A stretch of DNA of 64,000 bases from Microbacterium sufflavum (GCF_023091155.1 NZ_JAHWXK010000001.1:124001-188000), one strand, 5' to 3'. Positions 1 through 8,494 are shown, numbered from the stretch's first letter. A program made the numbers and translations. The notes: generated from the letters alone by a model not told the origin.

Positions 1-84
1 GTCGCCGCCCTCGGCACCGACGTCGCCGAGGCCTGGGACGACGCGCTGGCCGCGCGGAGCGGAGCGGGCGATGTTCCGCGCTGA
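1..84 (+). CDS. 3' end of an upstream gene, probably a DUF58 protein (partial)
   Basis: An open frame runs from the window edge to a TGA at 82-84, giving 27 residues rich in Ala and Asp with no recognisable motif. It overlaps the start of the transglutaminase gene by 14 bases, so the two are probably translationally coupled. In Actinobacteria the gene before a TgpA-type transglutaminase is usually a DUF58/MoxR-partner protein; that identity is inferred from context only. Confidence 0.5.
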   Translation, partial: VAALGTDVAEAWDDALAARSGAGDVPR

Positions 85-2338
85 GCAGCCGCGCGCCGCG
101 ACCCCGCCGCCGCGCACCGTGCCGCGGTGGCACCGCGACCGCGACGAACCGGATCGCGTCGTCGCCACGGGCGTGCTCGCCGCGGTCGGAGCGCTCGTGG
201 CCATGTGGCCGTTCACCTCGGTGATCACGCCGGGGGCCTGGTCGTTCACGGTCGTGCTGATCGTGGTGGCCGTGGTGGGCACCGGGATGCTCGTCCGTCA
301 CCTCCTCCGCCGCCGGCGCGCGGGACTGGGCGACCTCGGCGCGCTGCTCGCCCAGGTCGCGGTCGCGGTCGCCGTGCTCACGCTGCTGCTCGCGGGCGAC
401 ACCGCGATCCTGGGGGTCGTTCCCACCGCGACGACCCTCGCGGTGTTCCAGGGCCTGGGGGCGGCCGCTTGGGAGCAGATCGTGTTCGGCTCGGCGCCGC
501 TCGACGCCTCCCCCGCACTGGCGGGTGCCCTCGGTGCGGGCTTCGCCGTGGTGGCGATCCTGCTCGACCACCTGGTCGCCCAGCGCTCGGCCGTGCTCGC
601 CACCGTGCTGATCGGCGTGATCGGCGCCGTGCCGATGATCGTGACCTTCGGCGACCCGAACGTCGCCTGGTTCGTGGCCCTCGCGCTCACGGCGCTGCTG
701 CTGTTCCGGGTCACCGCGCAGCGCGACGGCTCCTCTCCGCGCCGGAGCTCGCTGTCGGTCGCCGTCGGGGTCGGCGCGGCCGCCGTCGTCTCCGCCCTGG
801 TGGTGACGCCCGCGCTGCCCGTCGCCCCCACCATGGCCGGCACCGGCGTCGGCGTGACCGTCGACGCGTCGCTGCGCCTCGGCGACGACCTGCGCCAGCC
901 CAACCCGGTCGAGGTGCTCACCCTCGCCACCGACGCCGCCACCGCGCCCTATCTGCGCCTGACCACGCTGTCCCGCTTCGACGGCCGTGTGTGGCAGCCC
1001 GACCGCGGCGACCTGCAGTCGCAGGCGGACGGCTTCGGGGAGCCGGAGTGGAGCGAGGGCGTCGCGACCGAGGACGCCACCACGTCCATCCGCATCCTGC
1101 GCATGTCGAGCGCCTGGCTGCCGGTGCCGTACCCCGCCACCGACGTGTCGGGATTGAACGGGTCGTGGCGGGTGGCCCCCGAGAACCGCACGCTGTACTC
1201 GCGTCGGTCCGACGCCGCCGGCAACGACTACACCGTGAGCTCCACGCGCGTCACGCCGACGCTCGAGCAGATCCGTGCGGTCGACGCGGCCCCGCCGCTC
1301 GCGGATCCCGACATCGAGGACGTCGAGCTGCCCGGGATCATCGGCGAGCTCGCGGCCGAGGTGACCGCCGACGCGGACACCGACTACGACCGGCTCGTGG
1401 CGCTGCAGAACTGGTTCCGCGCGCAGTTCGACTACTCGCTGGAGACGCCGGTGGAGGAGGGCTTCGACGGCACCGGCGCCGACGCCGTCGCCCGCTTCCT
1501 GGAGGAGCGCTCCGGGTACTGCGTGCACTTCGCCGGCGCGTTCGCTCTGATGGCGGAGAGCCTCGACATGCGGGTGCGGATCGTGGTCGGGTACCTCCCC
1601 GGTTCGCTCACCGACGAGAAGCGCGGAGACGAGTCGATCTTCTCCGTGACGAGCGACCAGCTGCACTCCTGGCCCGAAGTCCTGTTCCCCGGCATCGGCT
1701 GGGTGTCGTTCGAGCCCACCGCGTCGCTCGGCGTCCCGACGGCGTTCCGCGCGGGCGAGGCCCAGGGCGGTGCGACCGGCGGGATCACGGAGCCCGCGCC
1801 GACCACGGCGCCGCAGACGCAGGAGACGCAGGGCCCCGACGTCGACCGGGGTGACGCGGACCCCGGGTCCGCGGGATCCGGAGAGCTGCGCCGCCTCGAC
1901 CCGACCCCGGTCGCGCTCGTGACGCTCGGGGTGGTCGTGCTGCTCCTGCTCCCCGGGATCGTGCGGCTCATCGAGCGGCAGATGCGGATGCGTCGCGCGG
2001 CCCGAGGCGACGCGGCCGCCGCGTGGGCGGAACTGCGCGACACCCTGCTCGACCTGGCGCTGCCGGTGTCGGACGCCGACAGCCCCCGTGCGCGAGCCGC
2101 CGCCCTCGCGCGCGACCGTGGCGCGGACGCCACAGCCCTGCAGCGCCTCACCACCGCGGTCGAGCGCGCCAACTACGCCCGCCCCGGCGCACAGGAGACC
2201 GACGATCTCGCGGAACCCCTGCGTGCGGTGCTGTCGAGCCTGCAGCACAGCGTCGACGGCCCGACCCGGGTGCGCGCGCGACTGCTGCCGCGGTCGCTGT
2301 ACGCCCCGCGCGGAGCGGATGCGGCGCTGCTGGCCTGA
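71..2338 (+). CDS. TgpA-like membrane transglutaminase-domain protein
   Basis: 755-residue membrane protein. The first ~230 residues hold several hydrophobic segments (DUF3488-type N-terminus). A long extracellular part follows, carrying a transglutaminase-like core with the nucleophile in RSGYCVHFAGAF near residue 484, the His in LHSWPEV near 531 and the acidic residue in SFEPT. A Thr/Gln/Pro-rich linker, one more membrane helix near 635-655 and a cytoplasmic tail complete it. The family is typically encoded with MoxR ATPase and DUF58 genes and is thought to act on cell-surface proteins or peptides; the substrate is unknown. The ATG at 71 overlaps the preceding gene, which supports this start. 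The next gene is convergent. Confidence 0.88.
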   Translation: MFRAEQPRAATPPPRTVPRWHRDRDEPDRVVATGVLAAVGALVAMWPFTSVITPGAWSFTVVLIVVAVVGTGMLVRHLLRRRRAGLGDLGALLAQVAVAVAVLTLLLAGDTAILGVVPTATTLAVFQGLGAAAWEQIVFGSAPLDASPALAGALGAGFAVVAILLDHLVAQRSAVLATVLIGVIGAVPMIVTFGDPNVAWFVALALTALLLFRVTAQRDGSSPRRSSLSVAVGVGAAAVVSALVVTPALPVAPTMAGTGVGVTVDASLRLGDDLRQPNPVEVLTLATDAATAPYLRLTTLSRFDGRVWQPDRGDLQSQADGFGEPEWSEGVATEDATTSIRILRMSSAWLPVPYPATDVSGLNGSWRVAPENRTLYSRRSDAAGNDYTVSSTRVTPTLEQIRAVDAAPPLADPDIEDVELPGIIGELAAEVTADADTDYDRLVALQNWFRAQFDYSLETPVEEGFDGTGADAVARFLEERSGYCVHFAGAFALMAESLDMRVRIVVGYLPGSLTDEKRGDESIFSVTSDQLHSWPEVLFPGIGWVSFEPTASLGVPTAFRAGEAQGGATGGITEPAPTTAPQTQETQGPDVDRGDADPGSAGSGELRRLDPTPVALVTLGVVVLLLLPGIVRLIERQMRMRRAARGDAAAAWAELRDTLLDLALPVSDADSPRARAAALARDRGADATALQRLTTAVERANYARPGAQETDDLAEPLRAVLSSLQHSVDGPTRVRARLLPRSLYAPRGADAALLA

Positions 2339-2353
2339 GCGCCCCGCGGGTGA

Positions 2354-3259
2354 TCAGGACGCGGCGGCCTCGGCGGGGTGCGCGGCACAGCGCACGGTGT
2401 CGCAGTCGTCGCACACGACGAACTGCGCACGGCACGAGAGATCGGGGCAGTTCGCGGTGCGCTTGGTCGCGGCGCCGCAGCCCGCGCAGCGACCGATCAC
2501 CCGGGCGTGATCGCTGAAGTCGACGGAACCCCGGCCGTCGAACACGTACAGCGAGCCGTCCCACAGTCCGTCGTCGCCGAACTTCTCGCCGTAGCGCACG
2601 ATGCCGCCCTCGAGCTGGTACACCTCGCCGAACCCGCGGGCCGTCATCAGGCTCGACAGCACCTCGCAGCGGATGCCACCCGTGCAGTACGTCACGACGG
2701 GCTTGCCCTTCAGTTCGTCGTAGACCCCGGAGTCGAGCAGGTCCACGAAGTCGCGCGTGGTCTCGGTGGCGGGCACGACCGCGCCGCGGAAGCGCCCGAT
2801 CTGCGCCTCGAGCGCGTTGCGACCGTCGAAGAACACGACCTCCTCGCCGCGCTCGGCCACGAGCTCGTGCAGCTGTTCCGGGGTGAGTCGCGCTCCGCCG
2901 CCGACGACGCCGTGCTCGTCCACGCGCAACTCGCCGGGCGCCCCGAACGACACGATCTCGTCGCGCACCTTCACGCTCAGCTTCGGGAAGTCGAGGCTGC
3001 GGCCGTGCTCGTCCAGCCCTGTGCCCTCGCTCCACTTGAGGTCGACGTCGCGGAACGGCGCGTACGACCGGAACGAGCGCGCCCACTTCTTGAGTGCGGG
3101 GAGGTCGCCACCGAGGGTGCCGTTGATGCCGTCCTTCGAGATCAGCAGTCGTCCCCGCAGTCCCAGCGCCTCGCCGAGGTCGCGCTGCCACACCCGTATC
3201 GCCTCGGGATCGGCGAGCGGGGTGAAGGCGTAGAAGAGGACGATCTTGGGGGTTGCCAC
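2354..3259 (-). CDS. trhO: tRNA uridine(34) hydroxylase TrhO (rhodanese family, YceA)
   Basis: 301 residues. An N-terminal acylphosphatase-like half is followed by a rhodanese domain whose active-site loop reads CTGGIRCE, with the catalytic Cys near residue 189; this is the TrhO/YceA signature. TrhO hydroxylates U34 of certain tRNAs using O2, the first step towards 5-methoxyuridine-type modification. The C-terminus (last ~45 residues) is Cys-rich (CAGC, NCPDLSC, CDDC) and looks like a zinc-binding tail, as seen in many actinobacterial members. The start is GTG at 3259. There is no Shine-Dalgarno, but a TAGGAT hexamer ends six bases upstream, so the mRNA is probably leaderless. Confidence 0.9.
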   Translation of the reverse strand: MATPKIVLFYAFTPLADPEAIRVWQRDLGEALGLRGRLLISKDGINGTLGGDLPALKKWARSFRSYAPFRDVDLKWSEGTGLDEHGRSLDFPKLSVKVRDEIVSFGAPGELRVDEHGVVGGGARLTPEQLHELVAERGEEVVFFDGRNALEAQIGRFRGAVVPATETTRDFVDLLDSGVYDELKGKPVVTYCTGGIRCEVLSSLMTARGFGEVYQLEGGIVRYGEKFGDDGLWDGSLYVFDGRGSVDFSDHARVIGRCAGCGAATKRTANCPDLSCRAQFVVCDDCDTVRCAAHPAEAAAS

Positions 3260-3265
3260 CCCGGA

Positions 3266-3271
3266 ATCCTA
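3266..3271 (-). promoter_or_regulatory. -10 element of leaderless trhO promoter
   Basis: TAGGAT on the minus strand ends exactly six bases before the GTG start of trhO, so transcription would begin at or next to the start codon. The same geometry recurs at several other genes in the window. No convincing -35 is visible. Confidence 0.5.
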
Positions 3272-3281
3272 CGTCGCCGAC

Positions 3282-3301
3282 CTGACCGCGGCCGGGGTCA
3301 G
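3282..3301 (-). terminator. Weak hairpin after the daptide operon
   Basis: CTGACC and GGTCAG form a 6-bp stem around an 8-base GC-rich loop, just beyond the stop of the last ABC permease gene. There is no U-tract, so it is only a weak terminator candidate. Confidence 0.25.
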
Positions 3302-3307
3302 AGGCGG

Positions 3308-4042
3308 TCACGTGACGTCGCGGCTCAGGAACGCGAGGCTCCCCCCGCCGACGGCCGCGAGCACCCAGGCCGCCGTCAGCCCGGCCGGGAGAAGGCCGTA
3401 CAGCTGATCGCCCGTGGAGAGCCCGACGGCGGTCACGTCGAACCCGAGGGTCTGGAGGAACGCGAGCAGCGGAAGACTCGCGGCCCCGGCGCTCCAGAAC
3501 AGCGCGACGAGCGTCGCGACCCCGAGCGACAGGGACGTGACGAAGAGCGCGACGAGGTGGGCCTGGACGATCATCCCGATCCCCACTCCCCACAGGCCGG
3601 CGAGGGCACCGAGCGCGAGAGTGGCGCCCACCGCCGCTGCGTCCAGGGGAATGCCGCCCATCGTGGCCCACAGCACGACGTGGCCGCCGAGGAGTGCGAC
3701 GAGCGCGACGGCCGCTCCCCCGATCGCCGACGTCGGCAGCCGGACCAGAAGGACCGCCCACCGCGGCAACAGCATCAGACGCTGCGCGATGACGCCGTCG
3801 CGCCGATCGACCGTGTACCGGAACGAGCCGTAGACCGCCGCGAGAACGGCCGCGGAGGTCGCCAGGACGGTGTGGAGCGGCGCGGTGAGGGTGTCACGGA
3901 CACCGGCGGGGGCATCCGCGAGCTCTGAGGGAATGCTCGCCGCGAGCGGGAGCGAGATCACGAGCGCCGCCACCGCCGCACCGAGCAGCACGAGGTCGCC
4001 GCCGACGTCGCGCGCCTGCGCACGCAGAGCCCGACCGATCAC
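3308..4042 (-). CDS. Daptide-cluster ABC transporter permease (second subunit)
   Basis: 244 residues with about six hydrophobic segments, in the style of ABC-2/lantibiotic-immunity permeases, and no ATPase motifs. The GTG start at 4042 overlaps the TGA of the preceding permease (GTGA). This is preferred over the in-frame ATG at 4096, which would add 18 Arg-rich residues lying inside the upstream gene. It is the last gene of the mpa operon. With its partner permease and the ATPase it probably exports the mature peptides or protects the producer's membrane; sequence alone does not separate those roles. Confidence 0.75.
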   Translation of the reverse strand: MIGRALRAQARDVGGDLVLLGAAVAALVISLPLAASIPSELADAPAGVRDTLTAPLHTVLATSAAVLAAVYGSFRYTVDRRDGVIAQRLMLLPRWAVLLVRLPTSAIGGAAVALVALLGGHVVLWATMGGIPLDAAAVGATLALGALAGLWGVGIGMIVQAHLVALFVTSLSLGVATLVALFWSAGAASLPLLAFLQTLGFDVTAVGLSTGDQLYGLLPAGLTAAWVLAAVGGGSLAFLSRDVT

Positions 4043-4767
4043 GCGACGGCCCGGCGTCCTCGCGCCCACGCGATCCCGACCAGACCGCCCGTCCACACGA
4101 GCGCGACGCCCAGCGCCGGAAGGAGGTCGAGCAACCGCCCCTGATACGCGGGGGCTCCGATCGCGGCGAGGACCATGCCGGGCGAGTACCTCGCGACCTC
4201 CGGCGCCGTCCGCAGCAGCGCGAACTCCACGGCCAGCGGATAGGCGAGGAGGATCGCCGCCGTCACGTAGTAGTTCCGGGTGATCCAGCCGATCGCACCT
4301 CCGAGGAGAGCGCCGAGGACGGCGCCGACGAGCGCGCCTCCGTACATTCCCCAGGCGTCGTCGCCGAGGACGAAGGACTGCCCCTCCCGTGTCAGGAGGA
4401 TCGCGGCGGCCGCCGTCCAGAGCACGCAGATGACGAGAGAGGTGCCGACGGCGACCAGCGCCCCCGCCACGAGCTTGCCCGCGAAGGCGCGCCGGAACCC
4501 CACGGCGACGAGGGTACGGTCCATCGAGCCGTAGTAGTACTCGCGGGTGACGGTGTAGGCGCCCACGAACGCGGCCGAGAGGGCCGTCCAGGCGAGGGGC
4601 TGCAGAACCTGGAGTGTCGCGGCGGCGGGCTCGAGGCCCGCGAGGTCGAAGTGCGAGCCATCCGAGCAGAGAACGTACACCGGCAGCAGGACGGCGACCA
4701 GGAAGATCGCGAGCACGGAGAAGCCGCTCACCGAACGCAGCAGCTCGCTGCGAATCACCGACGTCAC
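4039..4767 (-). CDS. Daptide-cluster ABC transporter permease (first subunit)
   Basis: 242-residue ABC-2-type membrane protein with about six predicted helices, beginning MTSVIRSELLRS, which resembles other ABC-2 permeases that start with a short amphipathic segment. The ATG at 4767 overlaps the stop of the ATPase gene (ATGA), and its own stop overlaps the next permease start. The three transporter genes are therefore translationally coupled and presumably form one heteromeric complex. Export of, or immunity to, the daptide products is inferred from position in the RiPP operon. Confidence 0.78.
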   Translation of the reverse strand: MTSVIRSELLRSVSGFSVLAIFLVAVLLPVYVLCSDGSHFDLAGLEPAAATLQVLQPLAWTALSAAFVGAYTVTREYYYGSMDRTLVAVGFRRAFAGKLVAGALVAVGTSLVICVLWTAAAAILLTREGQSFVLGDDAWGMYGGALVGAVLGALLGGAIGWITRNYYVTAAILLAYPLAVEFALLRTAPEVARYSPGMVLAAIGAPAYQGRLLDLLPALGVALVWTGGLVGIAWARGRRAVA

Positions 4768-5486
4768 GCCGACACCCCCTCGATCAATTCGAAGTACCTG
4801 CTCTCCAGCGACTCGGCGTCGCTCGTGACGAGATCCCGCAGCGGCCCCGCGAACAGGGCGCGACGCTTGAGCACGACCACCTCATCGACCACCTGTTCGA
4901 GCTCGGGAAGCTGATGGCTCGCGATCAGCACCGTGCCGGCACGGTCGGCGAAGCTCCGTAAAAAGCCGCGAAGCCAACGAATGCCGTCCGGATCCAGGCC
5001 GTTCGCCGGCTCATCCAGGATCAGTGTCCGTGGCGAGCCGACGAGCGCGGTCGCCAAGCCCAGTCGCTGCGCCATCCCCGTCGAGTAGGTCTTGACGCGG
5101 CGGCGGGCGTCGGGCGCGAGTCCCACCTCGTCCAGCACCTCATCCACGCGCTGCGACGGAGCCCCCGCCGCCAGCCGGGCGATCTCCAGATGCCGTCGCC
5201 CCGTGATGCCCACCTCGAACCCGAACCCGTCCATGTGGACTCCGACGTGCGTCGCGGGGTTCTCCAGCGACGCGAACGGGCGGCCGTCGATGAGGCACTC
5301 CCCCTCCGTCGGTCGCAGCAGCCCGACGATCGCTCGGAGGGTGGTCGACTTACCCGCCCCGTTCGGGCCGAGCAGCCCGACGATCGACCCGCGCGGCACC
5401 CCGAATGAGAGCCCATCGACCGCCGCCCGATGGCCATACCTCTTGGTGAGCCCTCGGACCTCGATCGCCCGATCCTTCCTGTTCAT
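4764..5486 (-). CDS. Daptide-cluster ABC transporter ATP-binding protein
   Basis: 240-residue single ABC domain: Walker A GPNGAGKST near residues 40-48, signature-like YSTGMAQRLGLA near 135 (variant of LSGGQ), Walker B LILDEPANGLD, and the switch His in ASHQLPE. This arrangement (STGM...) is typical of ABC-2 exporters and bacteriocin-immunity ATPases. It lies seven bases downstream of mpaP and overlaps the first permease gene by four bases. It energises the two downstream permeases, most likely for daptide export or self-protection. Confidence 0.88.
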   Translation of the reverse strand: MNRKDRAIEVRGLTKRYGHRAAVDGLSFGVPRGSIVGLLGPNGAGKSTTLRAIVGLLRPTEGECLIDGRPFASLENPATHVGVHMDGFGFEVGITGRRHLEIARLAAGAPSQRVDEVLDEVGLAPDARRRVKTYSTGMAQRLGLATALVGSPRTLILDEPANGLDPDGIRWLRGFLRSFADRAGTVLIASHQLPELEQVVDEVVVLKRRALFAGPLRDLVTSDAESLESRYFELIEGVSA

Positions 5487-5493
5487 CCTTCTC

Positions 5494-7164
5494 CTACCTT
5501 TCGTCCATGAGAGTCGACAACGGCTCGGTCACTCCCGCCGTCCAGAGCGCGTGCCACAGATCGGTCGTTCCCAGATGAGCACGCGCCTGCCCGGTGCCCG
5601 GCGGGGCTGGGTGGTCTGGGGATAACTCGACGACGCCGATACTCACCGCGGCGACGGAGACGTCGGGGGCGGACACCGGGACCAGCGCGTCCAACGGCAC
5701 CGTCACCGGGGTCGGGGACCGGTGCACGACCGTCCCGGTGCCGATCACCGCGCTCCCGAGGATCCCGCTGGTCATCAGGTCGACGCGGGTGCCGTCGGGG
5801 ATTCCGGAAGCGCGTCCTCCTCCGGCCTGCACGAGCGACATCCGGCCGTCATGCGTCCAGAAGCCGAGCGTGACCGTGCGTGGCACGGGGATCAGGGCAC
5901 CGGCGATGACGACAGCGCCGGTCATCACGGCGAGCACGGTCGCGAATCGGACTCGGGACACTCCGGCCCGGAGCACGCGCACGAGCGCCCGAAGCACGAT
6001 CGTCAGCCCGGTGATCGCCACGATGACCTCCAGAGCGAGCGTGAGGACGGAGAGCACCGGGCCGCCCGCGGTACCCGCCTTCGCCACCCGTGCAACAGCG
6101 AGGAACACCAACACGCACGGCGTGAACAGGCTCGCCAGACCGAACGGCACGCTCCACCACGGCGGCACTCGCTTCTCCGACCGCCCACCCCCGAAGAGGA
6201 GCCGGACAAGGCGGTCCGAGGCATCGCGGATCGTGCGTTCGCGCAGATTCGGCTCGTCGAGAGCACTCATGAGCGCGATGTATCCGTCGAAGCGCACGAA
6301 GGGGATGAGATTGATCAGGACGATGAGGACGCACGAGACACCCGCCAGCAGCACGGCCTGACGAAGCTCGGACGGCGGGAGCGCGAGAGCGGCGACCAGA
6401 GCGACTCCGGCGGCCACCACGTGCACGGCTGGTCCGGCGAGGGCGACCGACACGCGTTGCCCACGGTCGCGGAGACGCCAGCCGTCCGTCACATCGACGA
6501 AGAACGCGGGAGCGAGATAGAAGATCATGAAACCGGCCCGACGGGGCGTGCCGCCGAAGCCGGTGAGTGTGAGGCCGTGGGCCGTCTCGTGGAGCAGGGT
6601 GAGCAGCCCGAGCACGATGACGGTGCCGAGGAGGGCGGCCAGCGGCACCGGTGTCACGACGACCCGGACGACATCCGCCGCCTGAAGAAGGGCGGCAACA
6701 GCCCCGAGCCCGGCCATGACGACGGGGATCAGCATCACCCTCTTGGGAAGCGACGGGAGCAGACGGTGCAACCGTCGGAAGAGCTCGGGCGCACGCAGGG
6801 TCGCGACCTGCAGGGTGAGCGGGGCACGATACGACAGCCGCCCCGGCGGGATTCTTCCTGCGCCCTCCAGCAATCCGCTCGCTCGGAAGCGCTCGACGAG
6901 TCGAAGGAAGCTCTCCGAGGACTCGGACGGTGCGAAGCGGGTGCGGAGGACGTGGAGCGGTGTCTCGCCGTCCATCGCCTCCAGCAGATCGACGACGGAG
7001 CGCGAGACCCGTGACGTCGGTACGCCGTGCACGGACGCGACCCACACCGCGTCCTCCCCGACACGTTCGAAGGAGACGTCTGCGGAGCGCACGGGACGGT
7101 CCTCGGCACCCAGCGGGGCGGTCCCGCGAAAGCGCTGCCGGTGGGGCGGCTCAGGCGACGGCAT
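5494..7164 (-). CDS. mpaP: Daptide biosynthesis intramembrane metalloprotease (M50 family, MpaP-like)
   Basis: 556-residue membrane protein. Residues ~25-110 resemble a PqqD-like winged-helix domain (SRSVVDLLEAMDGETPL then GLLEG). The membrane core then carries the zinc motif HETAH, preceded by LL and followed by GLTLTGFGGTPRRAGF, and a second M50 motif IPFVRFDGY that supplies the metal-ligand Asp. The C-terminal ~140 residues follow a last helix and look like an extracytoplasmic beta-rich domain. M50 proteases cut within or next to the membrane. The substrates here are presumably the leaders of the three hydrophobic precursors encoded just upstream. The start overlaps mpaM by 14 bases. Confidence 0.85.
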   Translation of the reverse strand: MPSPEPPHRQRFRGTAPLGAEDRPVRSADVSFERVGEDAVWVASVHGVPTSRVSRSVVDLLEAMDGETPLHVLRTRFAPSESSESFLRLVERFRASGLLEGAGRIPPGRLSYRAPLTLQVATLRAPELFRRLHRLLPSLPKRVMLIPVVMAGLGAVAALLQAADVVRVVVTPVPLAALLGTVIVLGLLTLLHETAHGLTLTGFGGTPRRAGFMIFYLAPAFFVDVTDGWRLRDRGQRVSVALAGPAVHVVAAGVALVAALALPPSELRQAVLLAGVSCVLIVLINLIPFVRFDGYIALMSALDEPNLRERTIRDASDRLVRLLFGGGRSEKRVPPWWSVPFGLASLFTPCVLVFLAVARVAKAGTAGGPVLSVLTLALEVIVAITGLTIVLRALVRVLRAGVSRVRFATVLAVMTGAVVIAGALIPVPRTVTLGFWTHDGRMSLVQAGGGRASGIPDGTRVDLMTSGILGSAVIGTGTVVHRSPTPVTVPLDALVPVSAPDVSVAAVSIGVVELSPDHPAPPGTGQARAHLGTTDLWHALWTAGVTEPLSTLMDER

Positions 7165-7978
7165 CGTCAGCCGCGATCGTCGTGGAGGAAACCGCGGACG
7201 TCGTCACCATCACGATCTCCGCACCCTGCGGAGACCGTACGGGAGAAACGTTCGGTTCCTCGAACCCGGCGTCCGCGATCTCACGGCAGATCTCATCCAG
7301 GCCGAGAACCTGCAGGCGGCTCGTGAACACCGTCACCCTTCCCCCCGGTACCAGATCGTCCGCGCGCAGCCAGTTCACGAGTCGGGCGGAGCCGTCGTCC
7401 TCGATCTGCTGGCTGAACAGATACCTCTCCGCGCCATCCGGCCCCGGGACCCAGATCTTCTCGGTCCTCGTCACGCGCAGTTCCGCTTCCGCGATGGCCC
7501 CCGCCAGCGTGAATGCGAAGAGACCGCCCGGAGCGAGGTGCCGCCGAACGGCGGCGTACAGCGCAGCGCGGTCTTCCCCGTTCAACAGGGTGAGAGAGGT
7601 GGCACCGAGGATGACCAGGCGGAAGCGTCGCGCGAGCGTGAAGTCGCGCATGTCCGCCACGACGCACTCCACGGCGGATTCCCCCGGGAGGACGTGCCGC
7701 ACGAGGGCCAGCATGTCGGCCGACAGGTCGAGCGCGATCACGCGCCGGCCCGAGCGCACCAGAGGGATCGTGAGCCGTCCGCTTCCCGCCGCGAGGTCGA
7801 GGATCGGACCCTCGGTCTTCCGCGCGAGCGCGAGCACCTCCCGGATCTCGGCACGATCGGAGCCGACGAGCCGTTCGTAGAAGGTACTGCCCGCAGCCGC
7901 GTACAGGTCCTCCGGCACGGCGTGCGCGCCGACCGCGCGGAGCCGTGCGGCCACCGCCTCCGTGATCAGATCTGCCAT
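7151..7978 (-). CDS. mpaM: Daptide-type RiPP methyltransferase (MpaM-like, SAM-dependent)
   Basis: 275-residue class I methyltransferase with motif I LDLAAGSGRLT near residues 66-76 and the acidic strand-2 end in VIALDLSADML. In daptides the MpaM enzyme dimethylates the new C-terminal amine left after decarboxylation and transamination of the terminal Thr; that role is assigned by cluster context. ATG at 7978 (MADLITEAV) is chosen over the upstream in-frame start at 8032, because the extra 18 residues are Arg/Gly-rich and overlap the intergenic hairpin, and a GGAAGG sequence lies upstream of 7978. It is the first gene after the precursors. Confidence 0.85.
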   Translation of the reverse strand: MADLITEAVAARLRAVGAHAVPEDLYAAAGSTFYERLVGSDRAEIREVLALARKTEGPILDLAAGSGRLTIPLVRSGRRVIALDLSADMLALVRHVLPGESAVECVVADMRDFTLARRFRLVILGATSLTLLNGEDRAALYAAVRRHLAPGGLFAFTLAGAIAEAELRVTRTEKIWVPGPDGAERYLFSQQIEDDGSARLVNWLRADDLVPGGRVTVFTSRLQVLGLDEICREIADAGFEEPNVSPVRSPQGAEIVMVTTSAVSSTTIAADDAVA

Positions 7979-8001
7979 TCGTCTTCGCCTTCCCGGTGTG
8001 A

Positions 8002-8030
8002 GCGGGCGCGGGCCCCCGCCTGCGGCCCGC
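8002..8030 (-). promoter_or_regulatory. GC-rich hairpin between precursor genes and mpaM
   Basis: GCGGGC at 8002-8007 and GCCCGC at 8025-8030 can pair, extended by two more base pairs around a bulge. It lies in the 61-base gap between the third precursor and mpaM, the largest gap in an otherwise overlapping operon. It could act as an attenuator or RNA-stability hairpin that keeps precursor mRNA more abundant than downstream enzyme mRNA. There is no U-tract. Confidence 0.4.
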
Positions 8031-8039
8031 ACCCTTCTG

Positions 8040-8159
8040 TCAGGTGGCGATCGCCACCGCCCCGCCGATGATGGCGATGATGTAGCTGGCGTGCTCCCAC
8101 CACTCCATCGGTGTGTCGAGTTGCTCGAGCTCCACGAACTCGATCGATGTCTTCTGCAC
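8040..8159 (-). CDS. mpaA: Daptide precursor peptide 3 (ends ...AVAIAT)
   Basis: 39-codon gene starting at GTG 8159, with a near-perfect Shine-Dalgarno (AAGGAGGT) a few bases upstream. The N-terminal half is an acidic leader with the block IEFVELEQLD. The C-terminal half is a hydrophobic, probably helical core (YIIAIIGG...) ending in Ala-Thr. A terminal Thr is the hallmark of daptide precursors: it is oxidatively decarboxylated, transaminated and dimethylated. The leader block EF.ELE matches the other two precursors. The core starts somewhere after the acidic segment; the cleavage site cannot be read directly. Confidence 0.88.
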   Translation of the reverse strand: MQKTSIEFVELEQLDTPMEWWEHASYIIAIIGGAVAIAT

Positions 8160-8195
8160 TGTGCACCTCCTTGGGCACTCGTCCGAGTGCGTCTC

Positions 8196-8321
8196 CTACG
8201 TCAGAGCGAGGATCCCGATGATCACTCCGACGGCGAAACCCCGCATGAAGTCATCGCCGTCGTTGAGCGCGTCCATGGCCTCGAGTTCTGTGAACTCGAG
8301 CGTCGGCGTCGCAGCGTGCAT
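8196..8321 (-). CDS. mpaA: Daptide precursor peptide 2 (ends ...GILALT)
   Basis: 41-codon gene, ATG at 8321 preceded by GGGAGGTGAGC. The leader contains LEFTELEAMD, the same acidic pattern as its two neighbours. The hydrophobic core runs FAVGVIIGILALT to the stop codon, so the last residue is Thr. Spacing to the flanking precursor genes is 36-38 bases each side, and each gene has its own strong ribosome binding site. Expected product: a short hydrophobic helix with a dimethylated diamine end made by the mpaB/C/D/M enzymes. Too short for routine gene callers. Confidence 0.88.
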   Translation of the reverse strand: MHAATPTLEFTELEAMDALNDGDDFMRGFAVGVIIGILALT

Positions 8322-8359
8322 GCTCACCTCCCTTCGCTCTCTCCCGCCGTCAAGTCAGA

Positions 8360-8494
8360 TCACGTGGCCATCGCCGCGCCCGCACCGATGAGGATCAGAG
8401 CACCGATGACGCCCTTGTAGAAGCTGTCCCAGCTCGGGGCCTCCATGGGATCCAGCTCTTCGAATCGGATGCACGTGTCACTGCGTGGTTCCAT
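8360..8494 (-). CDS. mpaA: Daptide precursor peptide 1 (ends ...AGAAMAT)
   Basis: 44-codon gene. ATG at 8494 lies inside the 3' end of mpaB (17-base overlap), with the Shine-Dalgarno AAGGAGGTGA also inside mpaB. The leader has IRFEELDPME, corresponding to EF.ELE in the other precursors. The core GALILIGAGAAMAT is hydrophobic and ends in Thr. A longer in-frame start upstream (8938) only adds antisense shadow of mpaB and is rejected. Nested start and strong ribosome binding site suggest high, separately initiated translation relative to mpaB. Confidence 0.88.
   Translation of the reverse strand: MEPRSDTCIRFEELDPMEAPSWDSFYKGVIGALILIGAGAAMAT

Noticed and set aside
4043..4096. Longer ATG start for the last daptide-cluster permease
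   Set aside because: The extra 18 residues are Arg/Gly-rich and lie inside the upstream gene. The GTG overlapping the upstream TGA is the better start.
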